In this document: positions 1 to 10,289 of the stretch, piece by piece
Layout: the number at the start of each line of letters is the position of its first letter
Numbering within the stretch: position 1 is the stretch's first letter
Assembly: GCA_018398585.1 (NCBI GenBank)
Contig: JAGTTD010000001.1
Location: 24,001,438-24,065,437 of the forward strand
Direction of reading: 5' to 3'
Source: Simmondsia chinensis
Taxonomy: Eukaryota > Streptophyta > Magnoliopsida > Caryophyllales > Simmondsiaceae
DNA: 64,000 nucleotides
Made by a program: the position numbers and the translations under genes
Notes under the pieces: generated by a model
The model's input: only the letters and a program-made list of their open reading frames with translations
Database searches by the model: none
What the model was told of the DNA's origin: nothing

Positions 1-699
1 CCTTTGATATGTTCCTTCTTGACCAGAGTTCCCTCCCCAAGCAGAATCATGAGAAGCCACAATAGTTTGCCTCCTCGAGTCAGTCACGGAGCCAATGTAC
101 GCCTTACCCTTCAGTCTTATAATTCCATTAGCAACAACTACATCTGAATCTCCACTAGGGAAACTGTTCTTGCTACTAAAGGTTGTGATACATTCTTAAG
201 CAAAACTATCTCCATCATAAGACTTATGCACCTCATCCATCAAAGAAGGCAAAGCAATTGAAATAGCAAAATAAGAAGCTAATTCTGTCCCTTCCTGCTT
301 GCTTGACAATGCATCAGGAGCTAAATTCTCCCTGCTCTAGAAATACTCAATTGAATAGTCTAGTCCCAGCATCTTCATGAGACCCTTACTTTACACCCTT
401 GTAGTAATTTTGTACTCCAGTAAGTATTTAAGACTTTGATGACCAGTTTTAATAATGAAATGATGTCCCTGCAGGTAATGCCTCCACTTCTTGACTGCCA
501 TGAGGATTGCAAGATACTTCTTCTCATAAATGGACAAGCTCGCGTACCTTGGGTTAAGGCCTTAATTCAAATAGGCCATAGGCCTTCCTCTTTGGGATAA
601 AACTGCTCCCATTCTAGTTCCACCGGCATCTGTTTCCAATGTAAAAGGAACACTAAAATCTGGCATAACAAGCACGGAAGCTGAGCACATAGCAGTCTT
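1..699 (-). pseudogene. E1 chromovirus pol: RNase H end and integrase start (partial)
   Basis: Read on the minus strand this continues the E1 polyprotein out of the reverse transcriptase. The RNase H end carries a phrase like MKMLGLDYSIEYF near 345-380, matching the same region in E5 (16337) and E10 (40455). Close to the window edge the reading AYIGSVTDSRRQ followed by a histidine-containing stretch matches the start of the integrase zinc-binding region. The element leaves the window at base 1, so the integrase core and the 3' LTR are not visible. Several stops and frame changes break it. RNase H removes the RNA strand during reverse transcription and integrase inserts the cDNA; both would have acted in the virus-like particle or nucleus. 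Confidence 0.75.
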
Positions 700-1749
700 C
701 TACCGTTCAAATGCCTCTTGAGCTACTTTAGACAGATGGAAGGCATCTTTTTTGAGGATATTAGTTAATAAATTAGCAATAATACCATAGCCTGCTACAA
801 ATTTTTTGTAATAACCAGTTAATCCTAAGAATCCTCTCAATTGCTTGAGGGAAACTAGTGTTGGCCATTGTTTTATTGCATCAATCTTGGCTAGATAAGT
901 GGCTACACTAGCAGAAGAGATAATATGACCCAAATACTCCACTTGACATTGAGCAAAAGTGCACTTAGACAACTTAGCATACAACTTGTACTATAGCGTG
1001 AGCTTAAACACCTGCCTAAGATGATCCACATGTGAGTCCAAGGAAGGATTATACACCAAGATGTCATCAAAGAAGACTAGGACAAACTTCCATAACGTTG
1101 GCATAAAGATTGAATTCATCAAGGTCTGAAACATGGCTGGAGCATTAGTCAATCCAAAAGGCATCACCAAAAATTTGTAATGTCCATGATGAGTTCTAAA
1201 AGCAGTCTTATGAATGTCTTGCTCCATCACACGAATCTGATAATACCCTTGCCTCAAATCCAACTTGGAAAAATAATGTGATCCATACAATTCATCTAAG
1301 ACATCATCAATAATTGGAACTGGGAACTTATCCTTTATGGTAAGGGCATTCAGTTTCCTGTAGTCTATGCACATCCTTGAGGACCCATCCTTCTCTTTGA
1401 CAAGTATGATAGAAGAGGCTAAAGGGCTATGGCTTTGTCTAATGAAATCACTTTTCAGCAACTCATCTGCCTATCTTTCAATCTCCCTCTTCTGTGAATG
1501 GGGGTACTTGTGAGGGCTCAAATTAACAGGATCATAATTGGATTTCAACGGACTAGCATGATCAAATGATCTTATAGGAGGAAGGTAGGTTGGTTCATCA
1601 AATAAGTTACTAAATTCCTGAAGCAGCTTCCTCATGAAAGGGTCTGAATTTACCCCTACCTTTTCTATCTCAACTGTGATAGAGAACAAATGTCCTACCC
1701 GTTCATAATCTTGCTTCTTGATCACTCCTTCTAATCGCTTTCCACTCAT
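700..1749 (-). pseudogene. E1 chromovirus reverse transcriptase
   Basis: Ty3/gypsy reverse transcriptase, which copies element RNA into DNA. The order on the minus strand is fingers (1749-1470, with the HASPLKSNYDPVNLSPHKYP type segment), palm (1461-991) and thumb (984-700). The palm retains [15 protein letters not shown], the [15 protein letters not shown] segment, [17 protein letters not shown] and the catalytic FFDDILVY box with both aspartates. A TAG at about 1471-1473 interrupts the protein where relatives have glutamine (ERQADELL), and another break lies at about 985-990. Apart from these the palm is well preserved, better than in E5. Family assignment is firm; activity is not expected because of the interruptions. 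Confidence 0.9.
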
Positions 1750-1755
1750 TAACTA

Positions 1756-2351
1756 CAGCTAGCCTTGTTCTGCAATCCCCTACAGCTTGATTGCTTTGCC
1801 ATTTAACTCTAAAGGGATTGAAAGTTGGGCGAAATCAAACACCAAGGGATTGATTGTCTTCATCTAATCTACCCTAAGAACCATATCACATCCACCTAAC
1901 TTCAAAACTCTGAAGTCATACACAAATGAGTGACCTTGCATCTACCAACTGAACTGATTACACTTCATTTGAGTAAGCATTGAATTTCCATCAGCAACAG
2001 TCACAGCTAAGGGCTTGTTTTGAGCATTTCATGGCCTACTCTCTTGATAATTTTTGGATCAACAAGACTATGAGTACTTCCACTGTCAATCATGATCAAG
2101 AGTGGTTTGTGACTAGCTTCACGTCTGATTCGTGTCGTATTAAGCGAGCCATTACCAGTCAAGGCCCAAACTAAAATTTCCATCTCATTCTCTTCAGATT
2201 CCACTTTTTGTACCCACTCCACCTGATCACTGTACTCCATTTCCCCTTCCTGCCCATCTAATCCTTTATCGGCCTCAGCTCCACAAACATACATGAGAAG
2301 CTTAGGATTGCATTTATGCCCAAGAAATATCAATGATTGCACTTGAAGCAT
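1756..2351 (-). pseudogene. E1 chromovirus aspartic protease and zinc-knuckle remnant
   Basis: Retroviral-type aspartic protease that would cut the Gag-Pol polyprotein. The catalytic motif reads IDSGSTHSLVDPKI near 2045-2090 on the minus strand and keeps the DSG triad. Downstream (2000-1800) the pattern of a flap region and VFDFAQLSIPLEL-type residues is visible, broken by stops. Upstream at about 2320-2300 GHKCNPKLL is the second half of a CCHC knuckle whose first cysteines are mutated. The same order (knuckle, acidic linker, DSGSTH) occurs in E5, E6 and E10. Confidence 0.8.
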
Positions 2352-2399
2352 AACCTCTGGACCTTTTTCTCCTCTAAGCTCAAAGGCCTAGATGCACTC

Positions 2400-3324
2400 T
2401 TATTGCTGATTTTCACTAATGAACCTTCCTGTCAACTCCTGCTTTTCTGAGCATCAGAACTTGCAAGAACCGTAGCCTCATACAGCTTGGCTTTAGAATA
2501 AGCCCAGGCAAGGTCAAAGGACTTATTACTTTAACCAAGTTTTTAATCCTTGGCTTGAGACCACTAATGAAGCGAGAGACATACTATGCCTCACTAGCTC
2601 AGGGGTTCACAGACATCATTCTTGCTCTTAAATTCTCAAATTGAGTCATGTACTCTCTTACTGAAGTTGTTTGAGTTACTTTGTTGAAATTATCCACCAC
2701 ATCCCCCAGATCCTCATCACCAAATCTTTCAAAGAATTCATCGAAAAATTCAAACCAAGTGATATCAGGATTGCTAAGAATCAAGCTATGGAACCATACC
2801 TCATGGTCTCCTTGTAAATGCATAGCTGCTAACTCCACCTTCTCAGCATTCATCACAGGATAAAAGCGAAAATACCTCTCACACCTCCTAATCCAAGATT
2901 GAGGCTGCGATCTATCAAATGTGTCAATGTCCACCTTAGGTTGCCTGTAACTAGAGTTCCTGACCACAGCTACACCTTCAACATTCTCCACAGAAACTCA
3001 AGGATACAAAGGATCATGAGGTCGAGAGTGCAAGCTTGCAAGTGACAATATTCCAGCTCCAGGGGGCATCACTTGGCGATCAACGTGGTCCTACAACCTT
3101 GTCAGTTGCTACTATGAATGAGTCACATTGTGAGTTAGATCTCTAAAAAACACCAAACCCTGGATATGCTATTGCATTTGAGCTATACACTCCTTAGAAC
3201 TTGAATTCATAATTGCATTGGCACCAGTACTAGCTCTAGCATTAACAACCGCTCCAGCCATGGCTCCAACAGCAACTCCAGCATAAGTAGCAGCATTAGC
3301 TCTAGTTGTAACTACTCCAGCCAT
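2400..3324 (-). pseudogene. E1 chromovirus gag
   Basis: Capsid-forming Gag. The start is taken at the ATG at 3324 (MAGVVTTRANAA) because E5, E6 and E10 begin their gag with MAG as well. The conserved capsid core is at 2991-2599: PKVDIDTFDRSQPQSWIRRC, then a FYPV..AEKVELAAMHLQGDHEVWF stretch, ending in REYMTQFENLRARMMSVNP. Frameshifts separate the alanine-rich N-terminus (3169-3357) from the core and the core from the C-terminal SGLKP..RNLVK region (about 2590-2480). Confidence 0.85.
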
Positions 3325-3456
3325 TGCCAAAGATTTCTTGCATCTAGCAAGATCCAATCAAGCACTGAACAAACAAATGCATGAACAGCAAGCTCTGAAA
3401 TGCAAATCAACTACTTTCCAAAGCAATTTCAGCAAGATGAATGCAAAATTCTGCAA

Positions 3457-3470
3457 GCTCTGATACCAAT
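3457..3470 (-). other. E1 primer-binding site (initiator Met tRNA type)
   Basis: On the minus strand the bases read ATTGGTATCAGAGC directly next to the LTR, the usual plant site for priming by initiator methionine tRNA. It fixes the LTR/internal boundary at 3470/3471. Confidence 0.9.
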
Positions 3471-3850
3471 TGTTATGATTCAAGATCAACCATGAATCAT
3501 AATCTATGATAGAAGAAGAAGTGGAGTTGAGAAGTAGAAATTAAGAGGAGAAGTAGAGATAGTTGAAATTGAGGAAGAATAATCAAAATATATTATATTT
3601 AATGAATCCAATTACAAAAAAAATCCAATCATTTATACTCCGAGCTAAGTAATTTTGTGAAGAGCTAAAATATCTGGCAAATAACACATATAACCAACTT
3701 TACTAACCTCAGCCACTAATAGACTCTAATGAAGCTTTCCCACTAAATCCCTTATTCAAATATTATAAGAATTTCCACTACTTACAACCTCCCGTAATTC
3801 CAAATCAAGATAGTGGATATGGAAGAGCATAAAATCTGGGCACAGTCAAG
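3471..3850 (-). repeat. E1 5' LTR (outer end approximate)
   Basis: The LTR starts on the plus strand with TGTTATGATTCAAG, the reverse complement of the E5 LTR end (CTTGAATCATAACA). The AGAGAAGTAGAGA-rich stretch near 3510-3580 is shared with the other chromovirus LTRs. The partner LTR lies outside the window, so the outer end at about 3850 is a guess from the lengths of related LTRs. Confidence 0.7.
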
Positions 3851-4128
3851 ACAAACACGATTGTGGAAGAAAGTGGGTGGATGCGCGGTGAAAACGAGTA
3901 CCTCAAGCTCAAGCTTGTAGCCTCACACTTGAACCTGGACTAATGGACATACACTCGAGCATAAAGCCTCGAGGTTGGACACAAGAAGATCCTCGAGCTC
4001 AAGCCCACATGCTCGAGACTAGTCCCGAAACTCCCTTGGAGCTTGTTTACTATAAGTAAAATATAATGTCCATAGAATAAAGGTCCGGGCTAAAAAAAGT
4101 CCACACCACACCATACTGAGATGCGGCT

Positions 4129-4164
<36 letters not shown>

Positions 4165-4739
4165 AGGGTAGGGCGGGGGTGCACGGCGTGTGTGGATGCA
4201 AAGCCTAGTCTTGTCCTCTCAGGACTTTGCGAAGTACAAGGAAAAGGAGATATATAAACTAGACTCTCCTTCACTTCTCTTTATATGTGGGACACAGGAA
4301 AAATAAAAGATAAACAAAATTGAAGCACACTTTCCTAATATTCCAACAACTAGTCTATCTCTCAAGCTTCTTGTGTGGTTGCCCCATTTCGACAATAGCA
4401 ATAGGTTTGGATCCAGTTGTTAGGTCTTCAAGATCCATAGGCTCAGTTTGCTTGCCTTTGCGGACCTTGATTTCCTCTTGAGAGAGCCTAGTTAAGCAAG
4501 TATTAAGCAGAGTCCTTCACTAACTACCTTTTTCATAGTAGCCTCTTCTTTTGGGTTTGACTAGGACTAGAGGGACTAGCCTTTTTCTTGATCGAGGTGC
4601 CTCCTTCTCCGGACATTACCGAATCGGACCTCGGAGTGCTAGTATCCTAACTATCGTGGTCTTTGACATGTGTCCACGTCCAGTAGGTGGTATTTTGGAT
4701 TTCTCCTTAGATTCCTAGTTCAAAATATAGGCTCATTTG
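3851..4739. other. Unresolved stretch with XhoI-like CTCGAG repeats
   Basis: No gene is recognised. Between 3900 and 4010 CTCGAG or a close variant recurs several times, reminiscent of the Tat LTRs at 35040-35100 and 54110-54190, but no alignable LTR could be traced by eye. On the minus strand an ATG near 4616 opens a short frame beginning MSGEGGTSIKKK. It lies about 380 bp inside the hAT-like terminus at 4998 and could be the start of a decayed transposase; this is weak. Confidence 0.35.
4130..4161. repeat. Homopolymer of 32 G
   Basis: An uninterrupted run of G, followed by GACTAGGGTAGGGCGGGGG. It produces an artificial polyproline reading on the minus strand. The length may be an assembly or sequencing artefact or a genuine G-rich, quadruplex-prone tract. 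Confidence 0.9.
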
Positions 4740-4998
4740 GACTCGTTTAAGGTCAGGCTTGGCTCATTTAGGCCCCAATATGGCTTCATTGGACATTATT
4801 TAAGCAAATCTATTAGATTGAAAAAGCTCACTTAGGCTCACGAGCCTACGAGCTCAAGCTTTACTAGGCTCGGGCTCGGCTGGATAAGCTAAACGAGCCG
4901 GCTCGGCTCTACTTGAGCTTAAAGCAAGCTGAGCTTTTTAAGTTTTATGATGAGCTGACTCGGGCTCGTAGGTTGGCTCGGTTCATTTACACCCCTAG
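4740..4998 (-). mobile_element. hAT-type DNA transposon terminus (one end only)
   Basis: The right edge reads CTCGGTTCATTTACACCCCTAG, i.e. a minus-strand terminus TAGGGGTGTAAATGAACC. This is the familiar end of many plant hAT elements, followed inward by dense repeats of GAGCTCGGCTCG-type motifs (4830-4980) typical of their subterminal regions. No matching terminus with TAGGGGTGTAAAT was found to the left, so the element is truncated or internally rearranged. Confidence 0.6.
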
Positions 4999-5263
4999 TT
5001 CACACATGAAAAATGCCACGAGCCATTTTATGATTGGGCATCCGCACTTTATCAGATTATCCCCCTGCGTATAAATCCTAGTTTGACAATGCCTTTTCGT
5101 TTTCCCTTTTTTTAAATTTGAATTAATGAATTTTTATTTTATATCTTAATCTCATTAGATCATTACTTTTTTAAATAACTTTATATCTAATCCCATTAGA
5201 TATTCTTTATGATAATGTAAATATTTTAACTCGATCGAACATCTAATATTATTGATATTTAAT
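4999..5263. other. AT-rich spacer, no feature seen
   Basis: AT-rich DNA between the hAT terminus and the LINE 3' end. ATCTAATCTCATTAGAT-like phrases recur near 5140-5200, but nothing is identifiable. Confidence 0.5.
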
Positions 5264-6220
5264 GCAGCAACAAAAACAACCAACCTAGTGCCTCAAAGGC
5301 TCCCGCATATGTAGGGTCGGGGGGAGAGGGGATGTACGCAGCCTTACCTCTTAAAGAGAGGCTGTGTCCGAGGACCCCAAACTTGAAAAACATGCGAGCA
5401 TACAAGCATGAAGTACGAAGCATAAAGCATAAGTGTAAGTTCATAAGGACATAAAGCATGGAACATGAAGCATGAAACAGATTTAGGCCATAAACAACAC
5501 CGAGACATATTAAGTAAATCACAATGGCAAACATACAGGCCAAAGGGTGCAAGCGCTAGCCAAAATATGCTTCTCAATTCTAAACCGCCACATCGGCTGC
5601 CCCTATGCTAACCGTCCACTGAGTCTATCTAAGGCCATATCTTCCTATAGGTTTAGGTGGGTAAGGTTGTTTCGGATCATCTCCATCCATCTATTTTTTG
5701 GCCAGCCTCTCCCTCTCCTTTTTATTGTAGTATGGTTTTGTTTGCATCTCTTAACAGGGGCAATGGTCAGTCTCTTCCTAACATGCCCCAACCACTGTAA
5801 ATGCTGCTTCCTCAATTTATCCTTGATCAAGGCCATGACTAATTTGCTTCTTTTGACGTTATTTCTAATCCTATCCTTCATTGTGTGTCTGCACATCCAC
5901 CGCAGTATCCTCGTTTCTGCCACTTTTATCTTCTGTGTATGGTGCTGTTTCATTGGCCAAAACTCTGCACCATATGACACAGGCAGTCTCACTGCCATCT
6001 TATAACATTTTTCCTTCAACTTTAACTGGAACTTTCTATTGCAAAGTACCGCAGAGGCCATCCTCCATTTGTGCTAGCCTACTTTAATGCGAGTGTTGGC
6101 ATCTTCATCAACTTTTCTGTCCTACTAGACCATGAAACCCAAGTATCAAAAATACTCCTCCTTCAGTATGGACTCGGAACCAATCTTGACATCTTTTTAT
6201 GCTAGGTCTGGTGGAGGTAC
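5264..6220 (-). mobile_element. E2: 5'-truncated RTE-type LINE
   Basis: The minus strand carries the end of an RTE-clade ORF2 and then the very conserved plant RTE 3' tail: AAGAGGTAAGGCTGCGTAC near 5355-5335, CGGGAGCC near 5300, ending in a TTGTTTTTGTTGC tract at about 5264-5285. Truncation at about 6220 is usual for LINE insertions. No clear target-site duplication was found. Confidence 0.85.
5645..6061 (-). pseudogene. RTE LINE ORF2, C-terminal fragment
   Basis: About 139 residues of the C-terminus of an RTE reverse transcriptase polyprotein, downstream of the catalytic domain. Recognisable family phrases in order are VLCNRKFQLKLKEKCYKMAV, SYGAEFWPMKQHHTQKIKVA, ETRILRWMCRHTMKDRIRN, LRKQHLQWLGHVRKR and RGRGWPKNRWMEMIRNNL. 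An FRYLGS-like remnant lies upstream near 6150. Endonuclease and RT core are absent. The plus-strand open frame over the same bases is a shadow. Confidence 0.85.
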
Positions 6221-6229
6221 TTATTAGAT

Positions 6230-8443
6230 TTTTAAAGCGATGTTTTATATACATAAATCATTCAACTATTTGAATATCAAATCCCATTAAATTATTTAGA
6301 AATATACATTAACTTATTTACTTAAATCCATTCGAATTTAAACAATCAAAATTTTGACGAATTGACAATCTAGTTATTAAATTCTTTTGATACCAACAAT
6401 CAAGTGTTGTTTCATTAATAAAATTCTTAACTTCTTTCATTCACAATTATATTTATGACATTTATTTTTCTTAATATTAACCTCCTGTCTATTATGAATA
6501 TAATAAGAGGTGTCTCTGAAATCAATTGTTTGAAAATTTTAATTTTATAAACTAAAATTTTCCTAAATAGGTTAGGGCGGACTCATAGAAAATAATTTAA
6601 AATTCTTTAATTTCCAATCTAAAGGACCTTTATTCTAATATATACATAACAAATATAGAATATATAAGCGTAATAAGCATTCAACTAAAAGCATAAATAT
6701 AAGTGCAAAAATTAAATGAAAGCTTAAAACAAGACTATAAGGAATACCTAGATTAGATACTGCAATTTTCGCCCGGGAGAAGTCATCAAAACCATGAGAT
6801 CTTCTTTGCAATAACCCCCTATGATTCAGAGTGTGGGCTCCGAAAATACATACCAGGAATAATTTGAAAGAGAAATTTCTTCTTTTTAATTTTTTTGAAA
6901 AATCAATTTTTTCAAGAAAATATTGAATTGCTAAACTTAATTTCTTAAGATCCCTATTTACAATAGGCTATTGGGTAAAATATTCTTAAAAACGTTAATG
7001 TGGGATTGGTTAAAGTTGAACAAAAATGTCGTCGTACAGCTCAAGTAAAAACTACCTGATTTTAATTGGAGATTACATGCCACTTGTCGCATCTCCACTA
7101 GTCAGTGTCCTTAGTCTCAAATCGCGTGTCGCTGCCTCATTTGTTGCCCCTTGTCTACCATGAAGGCCCCGCTCCCCAGCGCGCCAGGCCAGTCACGAAC
7201 TGAAAAGTGTCACGCCGTAATTGGTTTGATTGTGTTTGGCGCGGATCCTAGGCTGTATACATGCACTTTTCCTTTTTTGTTAATTCTCATATGCATAAAT
7301 TTGTTTTATGAATATTATTTAGTAAAATAAATTTATTAATCTTATGAATAAATAATTAATCTCATGAATTACTTTTAGCAAAATTAATTTATTCATCCCA
7401 TAAATTCATTTTAAGTATTTTCTACCGATGTAGTTCTAGAGCCTAGCAGAGGGACTTCAGGGACAACTTAATTCTAGCTCTAAATGGTTCAAATCTAATT
7501 ATCAATACTTGATAACAATGATTAGCACTTAGTAACTTTTAATTCCACTAAATAAATAGTACTGTATTCTAGAATTAAATATAATTATTCAACATTTTCT
7601 AAATAACTTTTATTGTGGCAAAATCAACACCTCTATTAGATATGTATGAGGAAAAATAGTTTTAACTACTATCATTAATTTTCTCACATCTTTCATCATA
7701 GTTCCCGACCTTCCATTCTGGAACAATTCAATAATGTAGAAAATAATTTATGTATTAATTCCAAATATCAAATTATATGGCATACTTTGTGTCAAAGATT
7801 CTCGAATCTATTCGTATGCTTGCAAATAAACTAAGGGGACATCTTTATCTCGTAGGAGACTATAGAATGCACGTAAAACACCGGTTCCTTCTACACTTTA
7901 TGCCATTACCTAACGCACATAAGATTTAAGTCACGTGTTGTGGCTAATCCTTTTAGCACATCAAAGCAACGAACAATCCATGTACGAGTTTAGTCTTTTT
8001 TCTTGATTTTGAGTTATTATCGTACATAATTAATTATTCTAATAGCAGTAAAGAAATAAATAATTCAGATGGTTCTACTAAGTGCACCATTCATATAGAC
8101 AACACCGATACAATACTATTGGATTCCTATCCACATGACCAAGACAAGTCATCTAAAGTGTCATATTATAGTCTTATCAAACAAGTTGTCCAAACTCATC
8201 ACCGACTATGAACATATACTTTGACAACATATCACTAATTTGATTTAAGTCTATCCATGGCATAATCTCATTAACTACTTAAATCAAACTTGACCTAGTC
8301 ATGGAATTTTTTAGAAAACAGTCACACATACATTTTAACTCCTAAAACATAATCAGATAATAAATAAATACAACAATTTTATTTAATTAATATTTAAAAT
8401 AAAATAATGGGGATTTTTAGGACACCCTTCCAATATTATTAAC
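6230..8443 (-). repeat. E3: highly diverged LTR of the E8/E11 copia family
   Basis: On the minus strand the bases align, with many differences, to the LTR of E11 and E8. The leading end (near 8443-8400) reads GGGTGTCCTAAAAATCC. The GAGCTAGAATTAAGTTGTCC segment is at 7485-7455, and a GGAGCCCACACTCTG...AGAAGATC block lies near 6840-6790. No internal region flanks it, so it is a solo LTR or an LTR relic. The left end is a guess. This is the oldest-looking member of the family in the window. Confidence 0.6.
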
Positions 8444-8595
8444 ACCAAAGATTCCTGTACTTTGCTCAGTGTGCCAATTTAGTCCTCGCACTTTTAATTG
8501 TGTCAATTTAGTCACTCAATAATTGATAGTGTGTTGATTTGGTCATTAGTGTAAAATTTATGTTAAGTTGTTAACGAAATTTGTAATGATTCCGT
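8444..8595. repeat. Short relic with repeated GTGYCAATTTAGTC motif
   Basis: The motif occurs at about 8471 (GTGCCAATTTAGTC), 8500 (GTGTCAATTTAGTC) and 8530 (GTGTTGATTTGGTC), spaced about 30 bp. Such spaced motifs are common near ends of plant Mutator-like elements, but no inverted partner is visible, so the class is uncertain. Confidence 0.4.
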
Positions 8596-10153
8596 TTCTG
8601 ATGTACCTTATATTTACATATTTTATTTCTCATTCCTATAATATATTTGGCTTTTATATGTACTTTTTGTTGTAATCTAGGTACATTTAGGCTACGAGTG
8701 CAACGGAGCAAACAAAGGTTGAAAAGTGGTGAAATCAAGTGCAATCGAGACATATTCAAAGACTACTCTAAGAAACCCAACCACGTGTGCAAACGAAGGA
8801 CCAATCGGGTCGTAATTTTGAAACTCAAATAGGTCTTGTAGAGTTTTGGGTACTAAATGATCAATCGACACGATGTACCGATCGGTCAGCCACCCGCAAT
8901 AGGTCGGGGTTTACAATGGGGCTATCGATAGATCGGGAAGCCCAATACAGAAGCCAAGTCGATCGATCAGCCGTAGTTTGTCGATTGCAAGTTGGTCATT
9001 AATGATCAACTGCGCCCGATTGGTATTTTTTCCTTGCGTTGCGGGTATAAATAGAAAGGGGGAGACCTAATTTTTGGGAATCTTTTGCCACAGCTTCTCT
9101 TCTCCTCTCCTTCTCGAAGCCACTACGAGGTCCAAGGAGTTCTCAAACAATGAATCGCAGGTGGTTGGATTGCTAGGGGAATCAAAACAAGGATCACCAT
9201 CAACGTCAATGTAAGGAGTCTTGAAGTCCTTAGTTTTAGTCATTATTATTCTCTCTTTTAGATTTTCATGATGTGTAAGACTCACATGGAGGAGTAGACT
9301 CTTAGTTTAGGGATGAAGGACAAGTGGCCATCCGTATCCTGGATTTATGTTATGCTTTTGACAATGGTTTCATTCTGTTATTTACACACCCTTATGGGGA
9401 CTTTACGATTGTTGTTTGGTTTTCTTTGTATGTGTTCGTAACCATGTTAAGATCTTCAAATTATTAGTGTTGGTTTCTGAGCTTGTAGTCTAGACCATAA
9501 TATAACTTGTTTTCATATGTCGTTGGGGTTGAGGCTATACACAACCCTAAACACAATCTTTTATCCAAATTAATACTAACTAGGAGTGACAAAGGAATTT
9601 GTTAGTGCTATTGAGATAATCCATGCTACACCTAAGGTGATTAAATGGGTTATGCCCTTAGGCTAGTTCGTTGCCCTAAGCCTTAACTTAAGTGTTATTT
9701 TAGGTTTAATATTAAATTAGGAGCAAGAAAGGAATTGAATAGTGAAAATGAGATAACCTATGCCACACATAGGGTAATATGATAGGTTATACCTTCAGAC
9801 TAGTTTATCTCCCTGAGTCCTAGTTTAAATATTAACCTAAGCTTAGTGCTTGTAGCCTAAGCCGCCTAAATTATTGTCATAGTGCAATATAATGACGGGA
9901 CACGAGTAAAGCTACCTGAATTCATTTCCTAAACTAACCTCAATTGAATCGACACCTTTAGTGCAGATTTTGTTGCTTTCTTTAGTTAATAATCCAAACA
10001 ATCAAGAAAAACCCAAAAATTTAATCACTCTTTAATAACAAAATCCCACTTAACTCTAATTCCCCATGGATACAACCCATGTACCTAATTTAGCTATGAC
10101 GATCTCGTATGCTTGCGGGTCTATAGTTTTAGAAAACTTTTAAAACACATCAA
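8596..10153 (+). repeat. E4 5' LTR
   Basis: The start is set by alignment with 23526: both read TGATG(T/C)ACCTTATATTTA followed by TATTTTATTTCT. The end is set just before the PBS at 10158. The ~1.56-kb LTR contains a TATA box at 9046. Imperfect repeats occur at about 9580-9680 and 9710-9800 (phrases such as GAGATAA..CC(A)TGC(T/C)ACAC and GGTTATGCC / GGTTATACC), each about 130 bp apart. Confidence 0.75.
9046..9054 (+). promoter_or_regulatory. E4 LTR TATA box
   Basis: TATAAATAG in a GC-richer context (GCGGGTATAAATAGAAAGGG). It is a standard plant core promoter, placed in the LTR about 450 bp from its start and so able to start element RNA near 9080. Confidence 0.65.
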
Positions 10154-10157
10154 CGTT

Positions 10158-10175
10158 TTAGCGCCGTTACTAGAG
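10158..10175 (+). other. E4 primer-binding site (degenerate)
   Basis: TTAGCGCCGTTACTAGAG resembles the Athila/Tat site seen intact in E13 (TTGGCACCGTTGCCGGGGA), with several substitutions. It marks the LTR/internal boundary. Confidence 0.65.
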
Positions 10176-10289
10176 AATCGGTAGGCTAAGTCAGATTTAG
10201 GAATTAATGAGTTCTTTCTTGTTTCTTTTTTTTTATTTTTTTATTTTTGTTATTTATTTCTTTTGTTTGACTTTCAGGTCGTGGTCAAA

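Noticed and set aside
1..3850. E1 and E10 as two parts of one element
   Set aside because: Both contain overlapping RT and gag regions and separate PBS/LTR borders, so they are distinct copies.
4050..4274. Minus-strand frame with a polyproline run
   Set aside because: The prolines are only the translation of the 32-G homopolymer; no start context, domain or conservation.
5547..6005. 152-residue plus-strand open frame
   Set aside because: Antisense shadow of the RTE LINE ORF2 fragment at 5645-6061 (-); hydrophobic composition is what the antisense of a basic protein gives.
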